Shown piece by piece: positions 22,817-32,774 of a stretch of DNA of 64,000 bases. Positions within the stretch are counted from its first letter, which is position 1; each line of letters begins with the position of its first letter. Origin of the DNA: Blasia pusilla (lineage: Eukaryota; Marchantiophyta; Marchantiopsida; Blasiales). The position numbers and the translations under genes were made by a program. The stretch is taken from contig CM114271.1 of assembly GCA_050084515.1 (NCBI GenBank), positions 34,472,001 through 34,536,000 of the forward strand, in the 5' to 3' direction. The notes below the pieces were generated by a model. The model searched no databases. It had not been told where the DNA came from and saw only the letters and a program-made list of their open reading frames with translations.

Positions 22817-23725
22817 GTGATGGAGATGAATGCTCAAGCATCATTGATATTGAAAATGATAAAGGCATGCAAGGTAGAACCGTACAAAGAAAGTCGAGCC
22901 ATGGGGGTATTAGAGGATTGGATCACTCGGATGGAAATCCATTTATCCCTTTTCAACCTTGATGATCATATTGCAGGGATGATCGTAAGATCTTGGTTAA
23001 TCGATCGAGCATTGACATAGTATCAAGGATGGGAGAGATCCTTGATTGAAACAACTCAACAAATCATATAGAGTGGAATGAAGCATGGGTTGCTCGAAAT
23101 TTCCAAGCTGTGCATCCAATCATCACTGCTAGAATGAAATCATGGCGACTGGAGCATAAAGGCACTGTGGACGACTACATCAAAGAGTTTCGTGACTTGC
23201 AGATATAGATCTGCGACATGAGTGGGCCAGAAGCTCTCGATCTGTTCAAGAGAGGTTTGAAGAGGAAGGTGATTCGAGACAACCCAAAAGATATCAATTA
23301 AGCAATCGCATGTGCCCAATGTATGGAAAATGTGTACGAAGAAGGAGGAGAGGTGGTTGCTTCCATGAAAAACCACTATTGCTTCCATGAACAACCATTA
23401 CAGACCCACACCCATGGAGTTGGATAACCTTTGAGCACGAGATGGTTATGCGCCGCAAAGGTATAATGGAAGGGTGCCAATGGAGAGAGATCAGAACCCC
23501 AACATACAAGGGATTGCTCCTCGAACCGACGTGGTCGGGGTTTCTAGAGGAGGTAGAGAATTCAAAGTCCGAAGAGATACACGCCAATGTTTTGAGTGTG
23601 GTAGATATGGTCATATAGCCATCAATTTTTGTCTTTGTATGATAAAAAATAGGCCATATCGTCGCCCCCTTAATCATCTTGAAGGAGGACATATGCAGGA
23701 AGATGACAAAGAAGGTGGACCTTAG
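22817..23725 (+). pseudogene. Chromovirus gag pseudogene
   Basis: Starts MMEMNAQASL. Downstream a retrotransposon gag core is readable across a frame change: 'HPIITARMKSWRLEHKGTVDDYIKEFRDLQ' near 23,110-23,207, with stops near 23,018, 23,068 and 23,208. A nucleocapsid zinc knuckle 'CFECGRYGHIAINFC' lies near 23,588-23,632; the last spacing is five residues instead of four. It packages element RNA when intact; here it is broken. Confidence 0.8.
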
Positions 23726-23759
23726 GGAAACGCCAACCACCAATAATCGCGCCTTGCGG

Positions 23760-24356
23760 ATATACTGGTTCTAACAAAAGGAGGAAAGGCGAGGGTCGAC
23801 ATAAACATGTGGAGATAAATGGTTTGAAGAGAGGAGAAACACGTCTCATTGTTATAGATGGGGAAGTAGAAGGATCCCAAGTTAGAGTGTTGATTGATCT
23901 TGGGGCATCAAAAAACTTCCTTTCAAGAGCCATAGCTTTGAAATTGGGCTTAGTTTAGAGAGGGATCAAAAAGAAGAAGTAGAATTGCCAAACGGGCAAA
24001 CAAAAAAGATTGAGAAGCTTCCTCGAAGGGTAGAGTTGAGGATAGGAAAGTACTTGGAAGAGTTGGAGATTAAGGTCATTAGATTAGCACGTTATGATGT
24101 TATCTTGGGAATGCCTTGGATAGAACAGTGTAATCCAAAGGTAGATTGGAGAAAAAAGATTGTGAAGACCCGAGAGTGGAAGCTTTACGGAGATAGAGTC
24201 AGATCACGTCCTAGAACCCTACCCCTATATGTAATAGGAAAAACTGCCATCAAACATCAAGATGTATGTTTCCTAGGTTTAATAAGAGATGTTTGTGGTT
24301 TGAAAAAATATTCAGAGATACCAGACGAGTTGAGAGAAGTATTGGAGGAATACTAA
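23760..24356 (+). pseudogene. Chromovirus aspartic protease region
   Basis: 'VRVLIDLGASKNFLSRAIALKLGL' at about 23,884-23,954 matches the Gypsy protease active site, with the usual D-S-G-A changed to D-L-G-A. The frame then shifts; 23,985-24,356 gives 'VIRLARYDVILGMPWIEQCNPKVDW', the C-terminal protease stretch, and 'LREVLEEY', the protease-RT linker. The Ser to Leu change and the frameshift make it inactive. Confidence 0.8.
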
Positions 24357-25676
24357 GATGTATTCCCAAATAATTTACCATCAGGGTTACCACCCAAATG
24401 GAGGGTAGACCACAAGATTGAGATCCTTCTAGGAAACACACCACCATGTAAGGCTCCTTATTGCCTAGCTCCAAGAGAATTAGAAGAATGCAAAGCCCAA
24501 GCGGAGCAGATGTTGTAGAAAGGCTTCATCCAACCAAGCGTCTCGCCATATGGAGCCCCTCTCCTTTTTGTGAAAAAGAAGGATGAAAGCATGCGACTTT
24601 GTATTGACTATCGAGCACGGAATCAAGAAACAGTAAAAACAAATATCCATTATCAAGAATGGATGATTTGTTCGACCGGATACAAGGAGAAAAATACTTC
24701 ACCAAACTTGACTTTTGCAGCGGCTACAACCAAATTTGAATTGCGGATGAAGATGTACACAAGACTGCTTTTCGTACTAGGTATGGACACTTTGAATACT
24801 TAGTCATGCCATTTGGTCTTACTAATGCACCTGCAACCTTTATGGGCCTAATGAATGATATCTTTCGTCCATATTTAGATAAGTGTGTCATTGAATTCTT
24901 AGATGATATCTTAGTCTATAGTAAAACGATAGAAGAGCATATAAATCATCTACAAGAAGTCCTTCAAATCCTAAGAGATTATTAATTGTATCCTAAAGCT
25001 TCAAAATATGAGTTCGGTAAGAGAGAAGTTGATTATCTAGGGCATCGTGTAAGCATAGAAGGTATTCAAGTGATGAGTGAGAAGGTAAAAGCAATCCAAA
25101 AATGGAGTGCTCTTGAGAATCAAACTCAATTGAAGAGTTTTCTAGGGTTAACAAGATTCTATTGAAGATTTGTCAAAGGTTTTGCTCAAATTGCACAATC
25201 TTTAACAACTTTACTAGGGAAATGACAAAAATGGAATTGGGGCACATCACAAGAGATTGCTTTTCAATCATTAAAGGATGCCTTGATCAAAGCCCATATT
25301 TTGAAGTGGTATGATCATAATCGACCCATCAAGTTGGCCACAGATGCTTCAGGTACTAGCATTGGAAGAGTACTACAATAAGAATGGGAGGATGGATGGC
25401 ATCCTATTGCCTTCTTTTCTCGCAAGCTATTGCCAGCGGAGAAAAACTACCATACAATTGAGCAAGAAGAACTTGCTATTGTGTTGGCAACCAAGCATTG
25501 GAAATATTACTTGGGCGATAAGGAGTTTACGGTGGGGACTAATCACAAGCCCATGGTCTACTTAGAGTCCCAAAAGAAGCTCTCCAAACGTCAAATTCGA
25601 TGGGCAGAATGGCGACAAAAATTCATGATGAAAATTTTCTATGTGGAAGGAAAGAAGCAGTTGGCAGACCCTTGAT
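24357..25676 (+). pseudogene. Chromovirus reverse transcriptase and RNase H
   Basis: RT landmarks: 'PPKWRVDHKIEIL' (24,390), '[21 protein letters not shown]' (24,523), '[11 protein letters not shown]' carrying the catalytic D-D (24,895), 'LGHRVSIEGI' (25,040) and 'LKSFLGLTRFY' (25,132). RNase H: 'LATDASGTSIG' (25,335), 'KNYHTIEQEELAIV' (25,442), 'FTVGTNHKPMVYL' (25,527). Frameshifts lie around 24,650-24,800 and stops near 24,801, 24,983 and 25,378. These copy element RNA into DNA when intact. Confidence 0.88.
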
Positions 25677-25860
25677 TCGTATATCACAAATGAATAATAT
25701 ATATGAAGCGGAGATTCACTCTAGTCGGTGGAAAAAGTTATCCAAAGCCACAAAGAAGGATGAAGAAATTACAGTTGCTATTCATACCAACAGAGTATAC
25801 AAGGCTCAAGGATTGGTTTTCCATAAAGATAAAGTATGGATCCCACAAGATCCATAATTA

Positions 25861-26600
25861 CGCACTGAAGTATTATATGAAGCTCATAACACAATCATTG
25901 TGGGTCATATGGGAGTTGAAAAAACCTTAGAGGGATTACAACGGGCATACTATTGGCCCAAAATGAGAAAAGATGTTGACGTATATGTAAGGAGTTGTAG
26001 GATTTATCAACAAATCAAGGTTAGTAACACAAAACCAACAGGATTGTTGGAACTGATCCCAATACCTCAAAAATGTTGGGAACAAATCACTATGGATCTT
26101 GTTTGTGAGCTACCATGTACGATCACGAGATATGACTCTATTGTGGTCTTTGTGGAAAGACTAAGCAAGATGATACACCTTTGTCCGACCAACAAGACTG
26201 TGACTACACCAGAGTTGGCTAGGATCTACATCAAGAGAGTCTTTGCCCATCATGGTCTTCCTAAAGTGCTTATCATTGATAAAGAAATCCATTTCATGAG
26301 TTTATTTTGGAAGGCTTTATTCGGATTGCTCCAAACTAAACTAGCCATGTCTACGGCTTATCACCCTCAAACTGATGGACAAATTGAAAGGGCCAACCGT
26401 ACCATTCAGGATATGCTACACTCCTTAACATTGGAGGATCAACAAGAATGGGACTCATTGTTATCCTTAGTAGAGTTCTCATATAATAACTCCATGAACT
26501 CTTCCACTAAGACCACACTGTTCTTTTAATGCATGGCGAGCATCCCTCAATTCCTTCTAGTCTCATCCGAATATGGAAAAGTCTGAGGGAACCTACAAAG
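25861..26600 (+). pseudogene. Chromovirus integrase
   Basis: An open stretch of 209 codons from 25,900 holds the zinc-binding start 'GHMGVEKTL...SCRIYQQ' (the second Cys of CX2C is Tyr), the first catalytic Asp in 'MDLVCELP', a second in 'LIIDKEIHFMS' and the Glu in 'HPQTDGQIERANRTI'. It stops at 26,527; the C-terminal part continues in other frames. One of the best preserved parts of the element. Confidence 0.88.
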
Positions 26601-26693
26601 GTAGCTGCACTTTATGAGTTTGTGGACCAGATTCAAAAAGGGGTTCAACTCGCTAAGGAGAAGTTGGCTATTGCCCAAAATTGAAAAAAAAAC

Positions 26694-27173
26694 ATGCAGA
26701 TGCTCATCCTCGAGATATCGAGTTTTTTTGAAGGAGATAAGATTTGGTTAGCAACAACCAATTTATCATTAGTAGGAGTTCGTAAGCTTAATCCTTGCTA
26801 TATTGGACCTTTCACTATCCTTAAAAAAGTGGGTGTTGTGGCGTATAAGGTAGACCTACCAATGCATATGAAAATCCATCCAGTGTTTCATGTCTCTCTT
26901 CTTTGACCGTTTCTTCCACGCACTAAGAGATTTAAGGACAATATTGTCACTCCACCACTACCTCAAATAGTCGAAGATCATGAAGAATTTGAAGTGGAAT
27001 GTATCTTGAAGAAACGCACTCGAGGAGCTCATCACCAACGAGTTGAATATTTGGTCCAATGGAAAGGATATCCATTATTTGAGGCCACATGGGAACCCTT
27101 AGCCAACTTGGCCAACGCACCATCAATAGTGCAAGAGTTTGAAAGTTCTCACAATGGGGACGTTGTGTCTTAA
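26694..27173 (+). pseudogene. Chromovirus integrase C-terminal region with chromodomain
   Basis: From 26,694 a GPY/F-type region is visible ('PCYIGPFTILKKVG', 'VDLPMHMKIHPVFHVSLL'). After a stop at 26,904 the frame reads a chromodomain at about 26,975-27,140: 'EVECILKKRTRGAHHQRVEYLVQWKGYP', then 'EATWEPLANL', ending in a TAA at 27,171. Chromodomains bind modified histone tails and direct integration into heterochromatin. The Trp and Tyr cage positions (YLVQWKGY, TWEP) are kept. Confidence 0.9.
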
Positions 27174-27186
27174 ATGGGGGGAGGTT
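27174..27186 (+). promoter_or_regulatory. Polypurine tract of the chromovirus
   Basis: ATGGGGGGAGGTT lies between the pol stop codon and the 3' LTR start at 27,187, the expected place for the plus-strand primer. Confidence 0.8.
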
Positions 27187-27538
27187 TGTAACCATCTTTT
27201 GTTAGTCATAATTTAGTTAGAATCTATAACATGAAGCGTATAAGTGGGAAAGAATCAAGCAAAAAGAGAAAAGACAAGATACATGAGATAAAGATGAGAG
27301 TGAGGCCATAGGTTGGTAAAAATGAAGATAAGGATGAGGTTGAGGAAGAGGAGGTTGGGACATTAGATTCCAAAGGATATCCTCTCATGGTATGAGAATA
27401 GGACACGTGGCATAAGGATGGGTAGAGCTAATTTATCTTCATTGTACCTATCTCTCAGTATATAAAGGAAGAGGAGAGGTCTTGAGGCATTCTACCTTTG
27501 AGCAACTCTAAAGTGGTTCCGTGAGCTGGAGAGTTACA
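27187..27538 (+). repeat. 3' LTR of the chromovirus (352 bp)
   Basis: Begins TGTAACCATC and ends GAGAGTTACA, keeping the canonical TG...CA ends. It is followed at once by GCAGG, the right target duplication. Confidence 0.95.
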
Positions 27539-27543
27539 GCAGG
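27539..27543. repeat. Target-site duplication GCAGG, right copy
   Basis: Pairs with 21,492-21,496. Removing the element and one GCAGG rejoins CATATGAAGGCGCAGG with TCTCTGTAGG, matching the uninterrupted family A copy at 41,405-41,430. Confidence 0.92.
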
Positions 27544-28472
27544 TCTCTGTAGGACGGCCTCCCCGTATCCTCCCTGAGCTTGTGGTGCTAGAGTCGACAT
27601 ATCTCGGAGTCCACGTTGCTGCGCTGGTGGTGTAGACAATCGTGACTGCTCTCGCCCAGAACCCATGGTGGCTACGCTCTCCTCCTCCATGTTGCGCTCA
27701 ATGTTCTCGGCGGTCCTAAAAACATCTCTCAATGTAGGGGAGATGTTCATAAGAAGCACCCCCTCCCGCACCCGTGTCTGCAGGGTCTAGTCCAACATCG
27801 CGTACCATGACTCGATAGCCTAAGCCTCTATCACCCTCTGAGAGACGTTGATCAACCGACGCAAGTGAGTGGAAGCCTCACGCAAACTCTCACCTAGGCG
27901 TCTCTGGAAGTCATGGATGCTCCGCAACTTCTCCGTCCGTATCCCCTTGGTAGCTCGCCCTCAACTCAACAAAGAACTCAACCACGGGGTTGAACTTGGG
28001 ACAGACCCGACTAGACGGTGCAACTGCTCTGGTACGAATGACCCCTCCTAAAACATCACCAGTGGAAGAGGAAGTAGCGTCTCCTGACTCCTCTTTCTCA
28101 TCTGGGAATGGCTCCGTCCATGACATATAGTGTGGGTTATAGTAGAGTCACCATGCCTCAATCTCCTAGGCATATTCTGTGGGAGAACTCATAGTAATCG
28201 TCCGTGGGCGGCCCCTCTAAATGATGGAACATATCGTTCCATGCTGTAAACGGGTTGAACTCTCTAAAGTTCCTAGCCCGTTGTGAGTCACACCAACTCC
28301 TAAACTCCGCAATGAAGTTGTGTCGCTCTATAATGTCTACAACACCCGAAAACCTATGCGGTCCTCTACCCCGGTCGTCCATCTCATACGCCCAACTGGT
28401 AAGACCACTTAATGTGTACGGTGGATCACTAAAACACTCCTCATCATGCTCCCCCTCGTCTAAAGATGACAT
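27544..28472 (-). pseudogene. Family A gag-like pseudogene (deleted copy)
   Basis: Minus strand. From 28,472: 'FIAEFRSWCDSQRARNF', 'NPFTAWNDMFHHLEGPP' and 'DYYEFSHRICLGD'; then in other frames the segment around 28,126-27,911 ('MSWTEPFPDEKEE', 'NPVVEFFVELRASYQG'), then 'TLRDVFRTAENIERNM' near 27,720. The same phrases recur at 41.7-42.5 kb. The profile (acidic, hydrophobic-rich capsid-like, poorly conserved) fits gag; assignment rests on position after the LTR and before protease in the other copy. Frame changes break it. Confidence 0.65.
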
Positions 28473-28559
28473 AGAAGGAGATCAAGGTGGTCTCTAAGGT
28501 GGAGATCCTCGAAACCTCGCACAACTTCGGGTAAACCCTCTAGAGCTACTCTCAGGTCC

Positions 28560-30696
28560 ACTACCTCACCTCCCAAAATCCCGAAAGGACGCCGTGATGG
28601 CCCTTGTACCCCTCTCACACGATCACTCTCAATCTCGTGAGTAATCCCTCAATGACTCAAACTAAACATGCGGCACTCAATCTACACTCTCTTACTGAGA
28701 TGTGTGTTGTGCGGCAACAAGTAGCGTGGTGCGGCAAATCAACTTATCTATCATCTCATCGACAAACCATCCTCAACTCTGGACATCCATACAGGTCTTT
28801 GTCCCCTAAAACCATACATCATCAATACTCTCAGAATCAACATGAAACCCAATATCCCAAATAACTTCCCAATACTCAAAAAATCCCTCACACGTGCAGG
28901 GTAAGAGACCAAAATGGGTAACCTGACAATAATGTCGATGTCGCTACTCGGCAACTGTAAATCTCGATCCTAACTCGGTCATGAAGACAACTCCTCCAAT
29001 CAACAAGTCATACTCCTCTCGTACTGACGCAGCTCAAACCTCCTCGATTTGCGATGCAGGTCCAGCGGCCCAGTGCGACACTGACGGCATGGAACGGCTA
29101 CAAACGGCACGGCACTCGGGAATGGGGTACGGCACTCGGCGACATACCCTCCTCAATCAGTAATTCACACGCTCCTTAGTGAAGGAGCGGCTCCGCAATC
29201 GAGACGGTGCGGCCACGAGCGGCACGACATGGCAATTGGCGGCGCGTTGCGGCTATGGGCGTCATATCACGGTACTCGATCGTCGTCGAGCGGCTACCAA
29301 TCACAACATAGCAGTATGAAATGAAAACTCAAACACCATAACCCGAGGTCACCTGCCATCACTGGTTGGTGACGAAAGTACGATGACGATGGCGGTCAAA
29401 ATAAAGCACGTGGTGGCGGAGCAAGTCAAAGAATCAACGGTCATCGTGGAAGACCCTCCACTCCATAATGGCGGCAATGGCAACCAAGGGTGGACAACGG
29501 CCGAACGCGGCTCTGAGTGGTGCTAAGCGGCGACGATAGCCAACAATGGATGGTGGTTGTTGGACCATTGACGATGAAGATTGACTGTTGACAGTGGACC
29601 GTTGACGGCGACTATGACGGCGACGTCCGCCGTCGGCGTGGCGGCCGGTCTAGGGTTTGAATAATTTAACCCTAAAAATCGCCTAACAATGGCAATTTTG
29701 CAAGATTTACCATAACTTTTTGCTCGCAACTTCAAATTGCACACCGTGTACAGCTTTACGATCTACGAAAACGTAAAAAAATTTGAATTGTACATTCCAG
29801 TAAAAATTGATGGGGATTGTTGTAACTCCCAATGTCTCTTTCTCCTACACAAAATTTGGCAGGGCTTCCGCGTTGATTTCTCCCAACAAAAATGTAAAAC
29901 CTATGAGAACATAAATCAAAAAGCTACATGGTGCTCTTAAGAGCACTAGCATAGAGCAATCTGCCCCCATACTCAATTCCTATTGAAAATTGGCCAGCGC
30001 TTCCGCGTGCCACTCTCCTGTACAAAAAATCAGCAAAGCAAAACAACAAACTCACAGGGGTCTTGCTCCGATGAGCACTTCCAGGAGCCATGAAGTGAGG
30101 AATACAGTCCCCCAAACTGCACCAAACATTGAGCAACCAGCAAGCTCCCCCATGAAGCTCTCTCACTCACTCATTCTCTCTTTGTAAAATAAGATCCAAT
30201 CTCTCTCAACACCATTGCTCTCAAATGTGTGCTCACATGTGTCTCTCAATGTCAAACCAAAACCACTCTCCTAATGAGAGGCTTGGGTTACACACACAAG
30301 GCAAACAAGACCATAGCTCCGTCGCCTCATGGCAAGAGGTTCAACAACGAGAGAATGAGCTCTTAAGATCTCTCTCCTTGAGGTATACCCCTCCCCTCTC
30401 CCACACTCTCTCCATGGTAACCTATGCTCCCAAGTCACCTCCTTGGCTCTTAACCTGATGTAGGAGGTCAAGGGTCACTTACCAAAAATAGAAACTTGAC
30501 CATATGTTCAAAATGGTACTTACCTAAAATAGTAAGTTCTTCAATATGGCTCCAAATGAGCCGAAACAAAGGGGAAATCTGCTCTCTAAGGTTTTTGGGG
30601 GCCTCAACAGGTCATCCTTGACCTCCTCAACATGTCCTCCACTACTCGAAAAGGTGCTCTACTAGATCTCACCGATCTATCCTAAAAGATGTGACA
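28560..30696 (-). repeat. Family A LTR and leader (deleted copy)
   Basis: Minus strand from the TGTCACATC end at 30,696. LTR length cannot be fixed because no copy in the window has both LTRs, and I could not find a clear primer-binding site. Contains a degenerate GACGGTTGAC-like repeat at about 29,530-29,640 and a TAGGGTTTGAATAATTTAACCCTAA motif around 29,650-29,675. Confidence 0.65.
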
Positions 30697-30838
30697 TGTC
30701 CGTGCGATGTATGGTATGAAATATCAATAAGAAGAAATTTATTCCACTAAATTATTTCTTTATACACCATATTTCGTGTGAAGTATGCTTTTTCATTTGA
30801 AAGTGCGTCACTTCCTATTGTTAAATTAATTGCCTTTT

Positions 30839-32300
30839 TTATCCTACTCTTGACAATGCTACATATAATTGACCATGAGAAAATACTGATGTAGATAAGT
30901 AAATTCCTATCTTTTTGAAAGTTTGAACTTGAGATTTATTGATAGTCATGGCAAAAGCAGGACGAATAGGAAATTGAAATCTACGTAGATCAAAAAGTAA
31001 ACCCGAGTTTGATGCAATCAATGGGATTCGTGGAATAAAGACTCTATCTCCAATGTTCTTTCCTCTGATAATTTCAGCATCAATGACATTTTGCATGAAT
31101 CCACGGATCACCAATCGAGTTCCATTGGCGTGTCATTTTGAACCATTCAAGCTTCGTAAAAGCATGATAGGTGCACCAATTTTCAAGCTTAAACGATGTG
31201 GTGGTAAACGTGACGGTAAGCGTGTATTTAGGAATTCTATCGGATAGATATAACTCATTCCCTCATCCGGAATGGAATCAAAATTAAGGTAAGTATGTTT
31301 CTGCATAGAACAAACATATCTTAGAAGATGACTTTAGTTTTGACACATAATCTAATTTGAGTAATTGTGAAGAAAATGACATGAAATTTTTTTGAAAACC
31401 AATATTACTTCTCCATAGAATCGAGACATGACTTCTGCATTGATGTCATCAACATCTCAATTTTTTGGTGTAAGAATTAGTGTATCTCTTAAGATTTTGA
31501 TGTCATGAAACTTTTCATAATCATTTCCATAGATGTTGTTAATAAGATTACTTATATTCTTACTCTTGGTCATCATGTCATTTGGCAATAGTATAAAATC
31601 CTCTCCCAAGTGAGATTCTGAAGGCACACGACCCTCTCCAACCTCGAGTGACCAATTTGCAAAAGCTTATTGTTGTACACGAATGTTCACCTCCAAATTT
31701 TGAACTCTCAAATTTATTGTAAGCTTTGTTACCCTCACATGAGACCATAAATATGACCTCTTAAATGTAGCTTGAATAATTTTTGGACGGTCTCCAAGTC
31801 TTCTGATACCACTCCCATGATATCTTGAAAGGATTGATTTATAGCCTCAAATGCATGGCAATGAGTCATTGGTGCCTCATCCCATATGGTAAGCCATAGC
31901 CTTTGAATCAAGCGCACAACTTAGCTATTAACAGGTAAACTATAAAAAAACATACCAAAAGATATTAGTATGTTGGGAAAATTTTATCTTTACAACATTA
32001 AAAGAGTTACAAAGTCATGAAATGGCTTAATACTTACTTGCAAGTGGATTTTACATCTTCATTAATGGGAATCTTGAAACTTGAGTACGAAGTGCGTCCT
32101 CTGTTTAACAACAAAGTTGTTGTTCCCGATGAAGCGATAGCTAAAGCTATCACTCCAACACCTCGTACACTTGCAAGAAGAAGATTGTATAAAAAGGATT
32201 TTCTTGTTCCACCAGACTCGTCAATGAAGAAAAAATTTTAAGTAGAAGAAATATCACGAGCAATAATGCTAAAAGTTTATCGTATATAGCATCCCAAATC
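30839..32300 (-). pseudogene. Helitron PIF1-like helicase pseudogene
   Basis: Minus strand. Walker A region near 32,190-32,236 reads F-F-I-D-E-S-G-G-T-R-K-S where GPGGTGKT is expected, so the P-loop Gly is Arg. Next come 'ALAIASSGTTTLLLNRGRT' and, near 31,880, 'IWDEAPMTHCHAFEAI' (Walker B). The C-terminus from 31,114 is well preserved: 'DRVFIPRIPLIASNSG', 'RFQFPIRPAFAMTINKSQ', 'FSHGQLYVALSRV'. Frames are broken by stops around 31.2-31.7 and 31.9-32.0 kb. The enzyme would unwind DNA during rolling-circle transposition; this one is dead. Confidence 0.88.
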
Positions 32301-32774
32301 AACCCTTTTCCATTAGTCAAAATTTCCTCTCCTAACCTAGCTTGTTCATGTAGGTCATCTCAATCATACATGAGATCTTTTGCTTCCAAATACGAATATG
32401 AAGATGAAGCTTGGAAATATGCTTCAGGCATATATGGGAAATCGGATAATCGTTTTCCTTGATCTTGCAAATGGTAGTGGATATCCAATAACTTTGTGTT
32501 AATAATTAAAGCGTCTGGAGCAAGATTATGAATCCTTGTTTTTTTGCATGTAGAAAATGATTTGGGAATAAGTCCAAAAGAAAAAGGCAGAAATATGAAT
32601 TATTATCATAGAAATAGGAATAGGAATTACCTTACGTCGTTCATAAAAGATATCCTCTATGAGTGGGATAAAAAACTGACTCAATAGTTGAGCAGGTCGA
32701 GTTGGGGTGTTGTAAGTGAGAATAATAGCAAAGAGTTGATGGAGCGTACAACCTGTGCGGATTTCTGATGCTTC

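Larger units (their letters stand above)
27544..30696 (-). mobile_element. Family A Gypsy, 5' portion (LTR, leader, gag) of the copy split by the chromovirus
   Basis: Minus strand. It parallels 41,420-44,511 over nearly its whole length, for instance TATCCTCCCTGAGCT at 27,566 and 41,440, and GAGAGGCTTGG near 30,280 and 44,140. Its outer end at 30,696 (minus strand TGTCACATCTTTTAG) is the family LTR start, shared with 44,511 and, with changes, 60,771. It continues on the other side of the chromovirus at 21,496. Confidence 0.85.
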
